This document shows, piece by piece, positions 32,136 through 40,258 of a stretch of 64,000 bases of DNA. A program made the position numbers and the translations under genes. The first letter of the stretch is position 1. Each line of letters starts with the position of its first letter. The stretch covers positions 2,356,001 to 2,420,000 of the forward strand of contig NC_015953.1 of assembly GCF_000177195.2 (NCBI RefSeq). Direction: 5' to 3'. Under the pieces are notes generated by a model that had not been told where the DNA came from, searched no databases, and saw only the letters and a list, made by a program, of their open reading frames with translations. This DNA comes from Streptomyces sp. SirexAA-E (GTDB lineage Bacteria > Actinomycetota > Actinomycetes > Streptomycetales > Streptomycetaceae).

Positions 32136-33014
32136 TCAGCCCCAGGGGTCGAAGGGGATGCCGGCCGGCTTGGAGTTGCTGAGCAGGTTGCGGAAGCGGT
32201 TGTCCTTGTCGGTGACCTTGATGGTCGCGGAGCCGAAGTCGGCGTTCATCAGGGTGTCCCGCAGCGCGGTGCTGGGAAAGCCGTTCCAGTCCACGATCGG
32301 GGGGTAACGCCAGGTGTGGTAGTGGTTCTCCGGCGGTTCGTCGTTGCCGTTGGCCAGGCGGAAGAAGTGCGTGCTCGCGCCGTCCTTGTGGTAGACGGTC
32401 TTCGGGTGCGTGCCGTCGAACCGCACCTGAGAGCGCGGGTAGGTCTTGACGGTGCTGTGCTGGGTCGTCGACACGTGCTCCACCTGGTTGGACGCCTGGT
32501 CGACCCAGGAGATGACGTGTTCGAAGTCGTGGCGGTGGCCGCCGAGGCCGCTGCCGTGCACAGCCTGGTCCTTCTCGAAGTAGCTGGCGTAGACGATCGC
32601 GCACCAGCCGTTGTTGCACAGGGAGCGGGCGTACGTCTGGGAGTTGTCCAGGTCCCACTGGTCGCGGCAGCTGCCGTTGATCGCGCCGGTCGTGTTCAGT
32701 CCTGTGGCGAGGGTGCCGTCCGGACCGATGGCGGGGGTGGCGTAGCAGCCGTCGCCGTCGTAGTCGTAGGCGGGCGAGAAGGTCTGCTCGTAACTCCCCG
32801 CGTTCTGGGGGAGGTTCTGCGGGGGGTCCGCGTGGGCCGCCGAGGCGGGCAGCAGGACGAACAGGGCGGCCGCGGCGAGCACCGCGCCGGCGCGGGCGAG
32901 CGGGCCCCTGCGGGGGCCGCGGCGCCGGGCGTCCGGCGGTCCGGGGGTTCCGGCCGGTGGGGGTGGCAGGTGCGTCAGGGCGGGGGTGGGGGTCCCTATC
33001 GACCGCTTCGGCAT
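32136..33014 (-). CDS. Secreted NPP1/NLP-family (Nep1-like) protein
   Basis: A 292-residue secreted protein, started at ATG 33014 behind GAGGAGAG. An Arg-rich N-region precedes the hydrophobic signal segment LARAGAVLAAAALFVLLPA with cleavage after SAAHA. The mature part carries the hallmark GHRHDFEHVISWVD (family consensus GHRHDWE), which contains the metal-binding and catalytic acidic residues, and two Cys pairs. NLPs of plant-associated microbes can bind sphingolipids and lyse dicot membranes; many bacterial members have no shown toxicity. The Trp-to-Phe change within GHRHDWE is a conservative substitution. The gene stands alone and ends in a strong terminator. Confidence 0.85.
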   Translation of the reverse strand: MPKRSIGTPTPALTHLPPPPAGTPGPPDARRRGPRRGPLARAGAVLAAAALFVLLPASAAHADPPQNLPQNAGSYEQTFSPAYDYDGDGCYATPAIGPDGTLATGLNTTGAINGSCRDQWDLDNSQTYARSLCNNGWCAIVYASYFEKDQAVHGSGLGGHRHDFEHVISWVDQASNQVEHVSTTQHSTVKTYPRSQVRFDGTHPKTVYHKDGASTHFFRLANGNDEPPENHYHTWRYPPIVDWNGFPSTALRDTLMNADFGSATIKVTDKDNRFRNLLSNSKPAGIPFDPWG

Positions 33015-33141
33015 GCGTGTCTCTCCTCGGGGGGAATCGTCGGCCAAGCGGAGGCCATTGTTCCCTCATGAGGTGAACTAACGGTAGACGGCGTCCTGTT
33101 CGCAGTTTCCGGGCCGGCGACTCCGAGCCGCGCGCCGCGCG

Positions 33142-33849
33142 TCAGACCGTGCGCAGCCGCTCCAGCGTGGCGGCCAGTTCGTCGCGCAGGGTGCGGCCGG
33201 CCCGGTCCGGCTCCCCCGCGACGACCGCTTCCACCAGGGCGGCGTGGTCCGCGTCGCCGTGGTCGGGGTCGGCGGTCCGCAGGCCGAGGAGGTCCAGCAT
33301 GTCGATGAGTCCGGTGCGCAGCACGGGCACGAACTGGGCGAACAGGCCGGTCAGTACGGGATTGTGGGCGGCGGCGACCACGGCGGCGTGCAGGGCGATG
33401 TCGGCGTCGACGAACGCGGCGTTGTCCGCGCTCCCCGCCGCTCGGCGCCCGGCCAGCGCTTCTTCCAGGGCGCGGACGTCCTCGTCCGTACGGCGCAGGG
33501 CGGCCAGGTGCGCGGCCTCGACCTCGATGGACATGCGGACCTCGTAGACGTCGGTGACGGCCGCGCGCCGCAGCTGGGTCGCCCAGTCCTCCTCGGGCTG
33601 TGTCGCGATGACGAAGACCCCGGCGCCCTGGCGCGGCTGGACGAGTCCGGCCCCGGCGAGCGCCCGCAGCGCCTCGCGGACGGTGGAGCGTCCGACACCC
33701 AGGGAGGCGGCCAGGGCGGTCTCGGCGGGGAGCTTCGTGCCCACCGGCCAGGACCCGTCGGCGATCTTCTCGCGCAGGCGCTCGGCGGCCTGCTCGACCA
33801 GGGGCGACGGCCTCAGAGCGGCCAGTTGCCCGAGCGGGCCCTGCGTCAT
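33142..33849 (-). CDS. FadR/GntR-family transcriptional regulator
   Basis: A 235-residue regulator from ATG 33849. The winged HTH is at about 15-75 (AERLREKIADGSWPVGTKLP, then LAASLGVGRSTVREALRALA and GLVQPRQGAGVFV). It is followed by an all-helical FCD ligand-binding domain (about 95-225) with acidic and His residues (DADIALHAAVVAAAHN, DHGDADHAALVEAV) suited to a metal-linked carboxylate ligand. It is divergent from the leader peptide/leuA unit. A palindrome CCTCAG-N5-CTGAGG at 33870-33886 in the shared region is a candidate operator. Its effector cannot be named from sequence. Confidence 0.88.
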   Translation of the reverse strand: MTQGPLGQLAALRPSPLVEQAAERLREKIADGSWPVGTKLPAETALAASLGVGRSTVREALRALAGAGLVQPRQGAGVFVIATQPEEDWATQLRRAAVTDVYEVRMSIEVEAAHLAALRRTDEDVRALEEALAGRRAAGSADNAAFVDADIALHAAVVAAAHNPVLTGLFAQFVPVLRTGLIDMLDLLGLRTADPDHGDADHAALVEAVVAGEPDRAGRTLRDELAATLERLRTV

Positions 33850-33869
33850 GTCGTCCACCTTCCCGCACA

Positions 33870-33906
33870 CCTCAGCTTGTCTGAGGAGTTGGTTCTCCCC
33901 TACTGT
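33870..33906 (+). promoter_or_regulatory. leuA promoter with candidate GntR operator
   Basis: Palindrome CCTCAG-CTTGT-CTGAGG (33870-33886) overlaps a -35-like TTGTCT (33877-33882). TACTGT at 33901-33906 is 18 bp further and fits a -10. Transcription would start about 6-7 bases later, that is on or next to the ATG of the leader peptide at 33913, implying a leaderless mRNA. Confidence 0.5.
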
Positions 33907-33912
33907 ACCGGC

Positions 33913-33960
33913 ATGCCGCAGCGCGAGCTCCTTCTCCTCGACTGCCGCTGCGGGGCCTGA
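33913..33960 (+). CDS. Leucine leader peptide (leuA attenuator)
   Basis: A 15-residue open frame, MPQRELLLLDCRCGA, with four consecutive Leu codons, 33 bp before leuA. Runs of the end-product amino acid are typical of attenuator leader peptides, and Leu-rich leaders are known for leuA genes in actinobacteria. Its last codons enter a hairpin (33945-33983) whose 3' arm reaches the leuA ribosome site. Ribosome stalling at the Leu codons under leucine shortage would change that fold. The likely promoter spacing suggests it is translated from a leaderless transcript. Confidence 0.7.
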   Translation: MPQRELLLLDCRCGA

Positions 33961-33983
33961 TCACGACCGGCCCCCCGCAGCGG
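33945..33983 (+). promoter_or_regulatory. Attenuator-like hairpin overlapping the leuA RBS
   Basis: CCGCTGCGGGGCC (5' arm, inside the leader peptide end) pairs with GGCCCCCCGCAGCGG (3' arm, two extra C). The 3' arm runs into the GGAGG ribosome site of leuA at 33982-33986, so folding could block translation or, with the trailing sequence, cause termination. Confidence 0.6.
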
Positions 33984-33993
33984 AGGTCGGGCC

Positions 33994-35832
33994 ATGCCGG
34001 TCACAGGACGGCCGAGTGAAAGAAGTTCCCCCGTGACTGTCACCACCGGGACCACGGCGTTCCCCACCCTGCGTACGCCCTCCGGCGGCGTCCCCGCCGA
34101 CGCGCCGGCGTGGAATCCGCAGCGCCCCAGTTCCATGCCGCACCACCGCTACCGGCCCGCCGACGCCCGGGTCCCCCTGCCGTCGGCCGGCCGGAGCTGG
34201 CCCTCGCGGAGGCTGACCCGGGCCCCGCTGTGGGTGCCGGTGGACCTGCGGGACGGCAACCAGGCGCTGGCCGAGCCCATGGACGCCGCCCGCAAGCGCC
34301 GCATGTTCGACCTGCTGGTCGCCATGGGGTTCAAGGAGATCGAGGTCGGCTACCCCTCCGCCAGTGAGACCGACTTCGGTTTCGTACGGCACCTGGCCGA
34401 GAGCGGCGCGGTGCCCGACGACGTGACCGTGTCCGTCTTCACCGCCGCCCGCAGCGATCTGATCGACCGGACGATCGCCTCCGTCGAAGGGCTCCCCCGC
34501 ACCCTGGTACACCTGTACACGGCCACCGCACCCGTCTGGCGGGACGTCGTCCTGGGCCGCTCCCGCGCCGAGCTGCACGCGATGATCACGGACGCGGCCA
34601 CGCATCTGCTGCGGCGGGCCGGGGAACGGCCGGGCGCGGACATCCGGTTCGAGTTCTCCCCGGAGGTCTTCAACCTCACCGAGCCGGACTTCGTGCTGGA
34701 GGTCTGCGACAGCCTCACCGAGCTGTGGGAGGCGAGCCCCGACCGGCCGGTGGTCCACAACCTCCCGGCGACGGTGGAGATCGCCACCCCCAACGTGTAC
34801 GCGGACCAGATCGAGTACATGCACCGGCATCTGGCCCGCCGGGACTCCGTGATCCTCTCCGTCCACCCGCACAACGACCGGGGCACCGGCGTCGCCTGCG
34901 CCGAACTGGCGGTGCTGGCGGGGGCGCAGCGGGTGGAGGGCTGCCTGTTCGGCAACGGCGAGCGCACCGGCAACGTCGACCTGGTCACGCTGGCCCTGAA
35001 CCTGTTCGCGCAGGGGGTGGACCCGATGGTCGACTTCTCCGACATCGACGCCGTACGGGAGGTGGTGGAGCACTGCAACCGCCTGCCGGTGCACCCGCGC
35101 CACCCCTACGGCGGCGAGCTGGTGCACACGGCCTTCTCGGGCACCCACCAGGACGCCATCGCCAAGGGCATGGCCCGTCACGCGAAGCGCGCCGCCGAGC
35201 AGGGGGTCCCGGCCGCCGAGGCCCCGTGGGAGGTGCCCTACCTGCCGGTCGACCCGGGGGACATCGGGCGGACGTACGAGGAGGTCATCCGCATCAACTC
35301 GCAGTCGGGCAAGGGCGGCGTCGCCCATCTGCTGCGCGCCCACCACGGGCTGGACCTCCCGCAGGCGATGCGCCCGGACTTCTCGCGCACGGTGCAACGG
35401 GTGACCGACGGCACCGGGCGGGAACTGACCGCCGGAGAACTGGGGGAGCTCTTCCGCACCACCTACCTCGCCGCCGCCGGGCAGGGGTCCGTGGAGGCGG
35501 TGTCCTGGAGCACGGCCGAGACCGCGCCCGGCGTCCACACGTTCACCTGCGTCCTGCGGGTCGACGGGCGGGAGCACTCCTGCCGGGGCACCGGGAACGG
35601 CCCGCTGGCCGCCCTGACCGACGCGCTGCGCACGGCGGGGGTGACGGTCGGCGTCCTCGGCTACTGGGAGCACGCGACGACCGCCGGGCCCGACTCCCCC
35701 GCCGCCGCCTACGCCGAGTGCCGGGTGGACGGTGTCACGGCCTGGGGCGCCGGGTGGGACACCTCGGTGCTGACCGCGTCGGTCCACTCGGTCCTCTCCG
35801 CCGTCAACCGCGCCCGTGGGGGCCGGTCGTGA
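33994..35832 (+). CDS. leuA: 2-isopropylmalate synthase
   Basis: Condenses acetyl-CoA with 2-ketoisovalerate, the first step of leucine synthesis. 612 residues from ATG 33994 (GGAGG seven bases upstream); GTG 34033 is an alternative nearer the usual N-terminus. The HMGL-type TIM barrel has [19 protein letters not shown] (metal-binding Asp, catalytic Arg), [17 protein letters not shown], and the metal-binding His pair in [11 protein letters not shown] followed by [15 protein letters not shown]. The C-terminal leucine-sensing regulatory domain (about 470-600) is present, so feedback inhibition is expected. Transcription is probably controlled by the leader peptide. The stop overlaps the GTG of the following ABC gene. 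Confidence 0.95.
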   Translation: MPVTGRPSERSSPVTVTTGTTAFPTLRTPSGGVPADAPAWNPQRPSSMPHHRYRPADARVPLPSAGRSWPSRRLTRAPLWVPVDLRDGNQALAEPMDAARKRRMFDLLVAMGFKEIEVGYPSASETDFGFVRHLAESGAVPDDVTVSVFTAARSDLIDRTIASVEGLPRTLVHLYTATAPVWRDVVLGRSRAELHAMITDAATHLLRRAGERPGADIRFEFSPEVFNLTEPDFVLEVCDSLTELWEASPDRPVVHNLPATVEIATPNVYADQIEYMHRHLARRDSVILSVHPHNDRGTGVACAELAVLAGAQRVEGCLFGNGERTGNVDLVTLALNLFAQGVDPMVDFSDIDAVREVVEHCNRLPVHPRHPYGGELVHTAFSGTHQDAIAKGMARHAKRAAEQGVPAAEAPWEVPYLPVDPGDIGRTYEEVIRINSQSGKGGVAHLLRAHHGLDLPQAMRPDFSRTVQRVTDGTGRELTAGELGELFRTTYLAAAGQGSVEAVSWSTAETAPGVHTFTCVLRVDGREHSCRGTGNGPLAALTDALRTAGVTVGVLGYWEHATTAGPDSPAAAYAECRVDGVTAWGAGWDTSVLTASVHSVLSAVNRARGGRS

Positions 35833-36686
35833 GCGCGGCGCCGCTGGTGGGCGCGGCCCGCCAAGACCCCGCCGCGGGCGAGGTCCCGGTCCTGTGCGCG
35901 CGGGGGGTGGAGGTCGTCCGGGACGGCCGGCCGATCCTGAGCGAGGTGTCGCTGACGGTGCGGGCCGGTGAGCACTGGGCGCTGCTCGGCGCCAACGGCG
36001 CGGGCAAGAGCACCCTGCTCGGTCTGCTCGGCGCCCTCTCCCATCCCACCCGTGGCACCGTGGACGTCCTCGGGCACCGGCTGGGGCGGGTGGACCTGCG
36101 CACCCTGCGGACGTACGTCGGCCATGTGGATCCCCAGCACGCCCTGCGCTCGCCGCTGAAGGTGCGCGACGTCGTGCTGACGGGGCTGACCAACAGCGTG
36201 GAACGGGTGCCCCGTTGGCGTCCGACGCCCGAGCAGCTGGCCGCGGCCGACGACCTGACCGGCCTGCTCGGCCTCGGGCACCGCCGGGAGGCGCTCTGGC
36301 CGACGCTGTCGCAGGGGGAACGCGGGCGCGCGCTCATCGCGCGGGCCCTCATGCCCCGCCCCCGGCTGCTTCTGCTCGACGAGCCGGCGACCGGGCTGGA
36401 CGTGGCGGGGCGTGAGCAGCTCATCGAGCGGTTGGACACGCTCCGGCAGAGCCATCCGGAGCTGGCGTCGGTCCTGGTGACCCATCATCTGGAGGAGCTG
36501 CCGCCCGGGACGACGCACGCGATGCTGCTGCGGGACGGGCGGTGTCTGGCCTCGGGCCCGGTCGGGGAGGCGCTGACCAGCGACCTCGTGAGCCGCTGCT
36601 TCGGCCATCCGGTCCGGCTCTTCCGCGCCGAAGGGCGCTGGAGCGTACGCACCGGGCGGACGGCGACCGCACAGCGCACGGACTGA
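35829..36686 (+). CDS. ABC transporter ATP-binding protein
   Basis: A 285-residue nucleotide-binding protein from GTG 35829, in GTGA overlap with the leuA stop. Walker A is [13 protein letters not shown] (about 58-70), the signature region is [15 protein letters not shown], Walker B is [16 protein letters not shown], and the H loop is [13 protein letters not shown]. The order resembles ModF/iron-type stand-alone ATPases annotated as molybdate or Fe-S related ABC ATPases. No permease gene is adjacent. Co-translation with leuA is striking, though a functional link is not evident from the sequence. A hairpin terminator follows. Confidence 0.85.
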   Translation: MSAAPLVGAARQDPAAGEVPVLCARGVEVVRDGRPILSEVSLTVRAGEHWALLGANGAGKSTLLGLLGALSHPTRGTVDVLGHRLGRVDLRTLRTYVGHVDPQHALRSPLKVRDVVLTGLTNSVERVPRWRPTPEQLAAADDLTGLLGLGHRREALWPTLSQGERGRALIARALMPRPRLLLLDEPATGLDVAGREQLIERLDTLRQSHPELASVLVTHHLEELPPGTTHAMLLRDGRCLASGPVGEALTSDLVSRCFGHPVRLFRAEGRWSVRTGRTATAQRTD

Positions 36687-36692
36687 CGCGTG

Positions 36693-36727
36693 CCCCTCGG
36701 TGGCCGGATCACCTCGGCCACCGGGGG
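36693..36727 (+). terminator. Terminator after the leuA-ABC operon
   Basis: CCTCGGTGGCC paired with GGCCACCGGGG around a 10-base loop, seven bases after the stop of the ABC gene and just before the 3' end of the convergent MerR gene, which it may also terminate. Confidence 0.75.
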
Positions 36728-36739
36728 TACGGCTCCGCG

Positions 36740-37126
36740 TCAGGAGCCGACCGGTGCGGAACCGGTGGCCCCGTCCCGCGTCAGGCCCGCGGCCAGGACC
36801 TGCTCGATCACCCGGTCCAGCTTGGCCTTGGCCTGCGCCAGCTCGTCCATGCGGACGCCGATGCGGTCGCGCTCGGTCAGGAGCCGGTCGAACATGCTCT
36901 GCGTCGCCGTGCCGGTGCTCACGCACGGCAGGAGCTCGACGATCGTCCTGCTGGACAGCCCGGCCGCGTAGAGCTGCTGGATCAGCTGGACCCGGTCCAC
37001 GGCCCCGTCCGGGTAGTCGCGCTGCCCTCCGGGGGTGCGGTCCGCGTCCAGGAGGCTCTGTTCCTCGTAGTAGCGCAGGGCACGGACGCTCACCCCGGAG
37101 CGTCTGGCGAGCTCTCCGATCCGCAT
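36740..37126 (-). CDS. MerR-family transcriptional regulator
   Basis: A 128-residue regulator: winged HTH at residues 1-70 (RIGELARRSGVSVRALRYYE, QRDYPDGAVDRVQLIQQLYA) followed by the dimerisation helix (about 78-115). The pattern RALRYYEEQSLL is typical of MerR-type regulators of oxidoreductase genes (SoxR-like fold without the Fe-S Cys set; a single Cys at VELLPCVST). It is divergent from an SDR gene and very likely regulates it through the 19-20 bp spaced promoter in the intergenic region (37153-37184). The inducer is unknown. Confidence 0.88.
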   Translation of the reverse strand: MRIGELARRSGVSVRALRYYEEQSLLDADRTPGGQRDYPDGAVDRVQLIQQLYAAGLSSRTIVELLPCVSTGTATQSMFDRLLTERDRIGVRMDELAQAKAKLDRVIEQVLAAGLTRDGATGSAPVGS

Positions 37127-37152
37127 GGTTCGAAACTCCCTCCCGCCAGGAC

Positions 37153-37184
37153 TTGCACCTGACGCCGACGTGAGGTTTTAGCGT
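37153..37184 (+). promoter_or_regulatory. MerR-type promoter/operator of the SDR gene
   Basis: -35-like TTGCAC (37153-37158) and -10-like TTAGCG or TAGCGT (37178-37184) are 19-20 bp apart, the overlong spacing that MerR proteins correct. Between them lies the dyad ACCTGACG-CCGA-CGTGAGGT (imperfect), centred as expected for a MerR operator. Confidence 0.7.
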
Positions 37185-37256
37185 AGCCATGTCCGAGCGG
37201 GAAGGCGAACACCGGGCGCCCCGACCACCGCCTCGGCCTCACGGAAGAAGCAGACC

Positions 37257-37967
37257 ATGCAGATCGCAGGATCGACCGCCCTGGTGACCGGAGCGAACCG
37301 CGGCATCGGCCGCCACTTCGCCGAGCAGCTGGTGGCCCGGGGGGCGAAGAAGGTCTACGCGACCGCGCGCCGCCCCGAGAGCGTGGACCTCCCGGGCGTG
37401 GAGGTGCTGCGGCTCGACATCACCGATCCCGACTCGGTGGCCGCCGCCGCTCGCGCCGCCCAGGACGTGGACCTCCTGGTCAACAACGCGGGCATCTCCA
37501 CCTACACCAACCTGGTGGACGGCGACCTCGACGCCGTCCACCGGGAGATGGACACCCACTTCTACGGCACGCTCCACGTGGTGCGGGCCTTCGCGCCGGT
37601 CCTGGCCGCCAACGGCGGCGGCGCGATCCTCAACGTCCTCTCCGCGCTGTCCTGGTTCTCCTACGACGGGACGAACGCGTACGCCGCGGCGAAGGCCGCC
37701 GAGTGGAGCCTCACCAACGGGGTGCGCATCGAACTGGCCCCCCGGGGGACCCTGGTGACCGGCCTGCACCTGGGGGCCGCCGACACCGACATCGCGGCCT
37801 CCTACACGGGCGAGAAGGCCGACCCCGCCGACATCGCGCGCGCCGGTCTGGACGGTGTGGCGGCCGGGGCGTTCGAAGTGGTCGCGGACGAGTGGAGCGC
37901 CCACGTCAAGGCGTCCCTGGCCGCCGCCCCGGAGCGGTTCTACGCGGACGCCCTGACCGCCGGCTGA
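37257..37967 (+). CDS. Short-chain dehydrogenase/reductase
   Basis: A 236-residue SDR. The cofactor-binding TGANRGIGRHFAE is at about 11-23, DITDPDSV at about 58, NNAGIS at about 80, the catalytic Ser region LSALSWFS at about 128, and YAAAKAA (Tyr-Lys pair) at about 141-147. The ARR motif after the second strand (ATARRPES) favours NADPH. The substrate is unknown. It is divergent from a MerR regulator, so it is probably an inducible detoxification or stress reductase. Confidence 0.88.
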   Translation: MQIAGSTALVTGANRGIGRHFAEQLVARGAKKVYATARRPESVDLPGVEVLRLDITDPDSVAAAARAAQDVDLLVNNAGISTYTNLVDGDLDAVHREMDTHFYGTLHVVRAFAPVLAANGGGAILNVLSALSWFSYDGTNAYAAAKAAEWSLTNGVRIELAPRGTLVTGLHLGAADTDIAASYTGEKADPADIARAGLDGVAAGAFEVVADEWSAHVKASLAAAPERFYADALTAG

Positions 37968-38118
37968 CCGGCCGCCCCACCGCATCCCGCCGCGCGGACG
38001 TCCGCCCCGAGTTGCCGGTCGCGCCCGGGTGGGATTGCTTCGAGGGTGAGGGCAGGCGGGAGCGGACGGGGCGGACGACGCCCGCCGAGAGATCCCGAGG
38101 ACTCCGGAGGCGACCACA

Positions 38119-39402
38119 GTGCAGTTCACCGACCGTACGGACGCCGGACGCCGGCTCGCGGAGAAGCTCGGGCACCTGGGACCACGCGAACCGGTGGTCC
38201 TGGGGCTGCCCCGCGGCGGGGTCCCGGTGGCGTTCGAGGTGGCACGGGCGCTCGGCGCCCCCCTCGACGTGACCGTGGTCCGCAAGCTGGGCGTCCCCTA
38301 CCACCCCGAGCTGGGCTTCGGGGCCATCGGGGAGGGCGGTGCGCGGGTCATCAGCGACGAGATCGTCCGCCACGCCGGGGTCCGCGAGCAGGACCTCGCG
38401 GCGGTCGAGCGCGCCGAGGAGGAGGAACTGACGCGACGGGCGCACGCCTACCGGAAGGGCCGGGAACGGCTCCCGCTGCGCGGGCGCGCGGTGATCGTGG
38501 TGGACGACGGGATCGCCACCGGCGCGACCGCCCGGGCGGCCTGCCAGGTGGTGCGGGCCCAGGGCGCCGCTCATGTCGTGCTGGCCGTCCCGGTGGCCTC
38601 GCCGGACGTCGTCGCCCGGCTGCGCGACGACGTGGACGAGGTGGTGTGCCTGTCCGCCCCGGCTCCGTTCTCCTCGGTCGGCGAGTGGTACCAGGACTTC
38701 TCACAGACCTCCGACCAGGAGGTGGTGGCCCTGCTGGCACGGGCGGGCGACGGCGGCCCGGCGGCCGAGACGGTCGAGGTGGAGGCGGGCGGCACCGGGC
38801 TGACCGGGGACCTCGTCCTGCCCGCGGCCACCGGCGGGGTGGTGGTGTTCGCGCACGGCTCGGGCAGCGGTCGCCACAGCCCGCGCAACCGTGCGGTGGC
38901 GAGGACACTGAACCGGGCCGGCCTCGGCACGCTGCTCCTGGACCTGCTGACGCCCGGGGAGGAGGCCGACCGGGCGAACGTCTTCGACATCGGCCTGCTC
39001 GCGGACCGGCTGGCAGACGCCACGCGGTGGCTGCGCCACCGGGTGGCCGTCCCGGTCGGCTCCTTCGGGGCGAGCACCGGTGCGGCCGCGGCACTGCGGG
39101 CCGCGGCCGCGACGGACTCGGGGATCGGCGCGGTGGTCTCCCGCGGCGGGCGCCCGGACCTCGCGGGTGCGGACCTGGCCGCCGTACGGGCACCGACGCT
39201 GCTGATCGTGGGCGGGGACGACACCACGGTGATCGACCTGAACCGGCGGGCGCGGGAGGCGCTGCACTGCGAGAACCGGCTGGAGATCGTCCCCGGTGCC
39301 ACTCATCTCTTCGAGGAGCCGGGAGCTCTCGAACAGGTCGCGGAGCTGGCCCGGGACTGGTTCACCGCGCACCTGGTCCGGAAAGGGCCCGGCGGTCGTT
39401 GA
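38119..39402 (+). CDS. Phosphoribosyltransferase fused to dienelactone hydrolase-like domain
   Basis: 427 residues from GTG 38119 behind GGAGG. Residues 1-210 are a PRTase-type domain: LGLPRGGVPVAFEVARAL near the start and the PRPP-binding loop VIVVDDGIATGATARA at about 128-143. Residues about 220-420 are an alpha/beta hydrolase: VVFAHGSGSGRHSPRNR (oxyanion region), VGSFGASTGAAAALRA with the nucleophile Ser at about 317, LLIVGGDDTTV (Asp) and PGATHLFEEPGAL (His). This two-domain protein recurs in actinobacteria; its reaction is unknown. All triad positions and the PRPP loop are intact, so both halves could be active. Confidence 0.85.
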   Translation: MQFTDRTDAGRRLAEKLGHLGPREPVVLGLPRGGVPVAFEVARALGAPLDVTVVRKLGVPYHPELGFGAIGEGGARVISDEIVRHAGVREQDLAAVERAEEEELTRRAHAYRKGRERLPLRGRAVIVVDDGIATGATARAACQVVRAQGAAHVVLAVPVASPDVVARLRDDVDEVVCLSAPAPFSSVGEWYQDFSQTSDQEVVALLARAGDGGPAAETVEVEAGGTGLTGDLVLPAATGGVVVFAHGSGSGRHSPRNRAVARTLNRAGLGTLLLDLLTPGEEADRANVFDIGLLADRLADATRWLRHRVAVPVGSFGASTGAAAALRAAAATDSGIGAVVSRGGRPDLAGADLAAVRAPTLLIVGGDDTTVIDLNRRAREALHCENRLEIVPGATHLFEEPGALEQVAELARDWFTAHLVRKGPGGR

Positions 39403-39451
39403 GCCGGGCCCTATCCTTTCCGCACCGGACGGCACTGCGGGAGGGGCGACC

Positions 39452-40015
39452 GTGCAGGTACGGACCGTGGGCGGGGAGGGCGTGCGCGCGTACGCCGACG
39501 GGATCGGGCGGGTCTACGCGGAGGTCTTCACGGCCCCGCCCTGGAACGAGGACCCCGCGGCGGCCGGGCAGTACACCGAGCGGCTCGCCACCGACGCGGA
39601 GCGGCCCGGGTTCACCGCCGGGCTCGCCCTCGGCGCGGACGGGACCGTCACCGGCTTCGCCACCGCCTGGACCACCCCCGCACCCTTCCCCGCCGACCGC
39701 AGCTACGGACACGTCGCCCGCGCGCTCGGCCCCGGCCGGGTGCGGGAGTGGCTGAGCGGGGCCCTGGAGGTCGACGAACTGGCCGTCGCCCCGGCGGCGC
39801 GCGGCACCGGTACGGGGGCCGCGCTGCTGGCGGCGGTCACCCGGGAGGCGCCGGACGGCCGGTGCTGGCTGCTCACCTCCGTGCACGCCGCGTCCACGGT
39901 GCGCTTCTACCGGCGCGCGGGCTGGCATCAGCTCCCGGCACCGGTCCCCGGCAAGGCGGGACTCGCCGTGTTCCTGGGCCCCCGTCACCCGGCCGGGGCC
40001 GGTCTCCCCCGTTGA
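39452..40015 (+). CDS. GNAT-family N-acetyltransferase
   Basis: A 187-residue acetyltransferase from GTG 39452 behind GGGAGGGG. The acetyl-CoA pocket is LEVDELAVAPAARGTGTGAA at about 104-123 (R/Q-x-x-G-x-G/A written as RGTGTGA). The C-terminal part ASTVRFYRRAGWHQLP is the usual beta6-beta7 region. The acceptor substrate is unknown. It lies 50 bp after the PRTase-hydrolase gene and may share its transcript. Confidence 0.8.
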   Translation: MQVRTVGGEGVRAYADGIGRVYAEVFTAPPWNEDPAAAGQYTERLATDAERPGFTAGLALGADGTVTGFATAWTTPAPFPADRSYGHVARALGPGRVREWLSGALEVDELAVAPAARGTGTGAALLAAVTREAPDGRCWLLTSVHAASTVRFYRRAGWHQLPAPVPGKAGLAVFLGPRHPAGAGLPR

Positions 40016-40037
40016 CGCTCCACCCCACCCGGACGCG

Positions 40038-40049
40038 TGAATCGATTCA
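40038..40049. promoter_or_regulatory. LacI-type operator upstream of the rhamnose operon
   Basis: TGAATCGATTCA, a perfect 12-bp palindrome of the form bound by LacI-family sugar regulators. It lies 220 bp before rhaT. Confidence 0.65.
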
Positions 40050-40160
40050 AGCGCGAGGAAGATAGTGGGCCGACCCGAAGACTGTCAAGGGTGACCGCCC
40101 GATCCCCCCATCCCCGTCACGCTCGCCCCGGCGTTCGAGGAACTTCTCGCCACCACCCCA

Positions 40161-40216
40161 TTGACTGTGCCTGCAATCCCCGTTTAGCTTCCGAGCAACC
40201 TCATTGAAACCTTTCA
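40161..40216 (+). promoter_or_regulatory. Promoter and second operator of the rhamnose operon
   Basis: TTGACT (40161-40166) and TAGCTT (40185-40190), 18 bp apart, fit a housekeeping promoter. Fifteen bases downstream lies TGAAACCTTTCA (40205-40216), a near-palindrome similar to the LacI operator consensus TGAAACGTTTCA, placed where a bound repressor would block transcription. Confidence 0.6.
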
Positions 40217-40258
40217 CGGACGAGTGACGCGACACGGTCCCACCGCTGAGGAGCTCAC

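Noticed and set aside
33961..35787. 608-residue open frame antisense to leuA
   Set aside because: LeuA on the plus strand has all catalytic motifs; this is its mirror frame.
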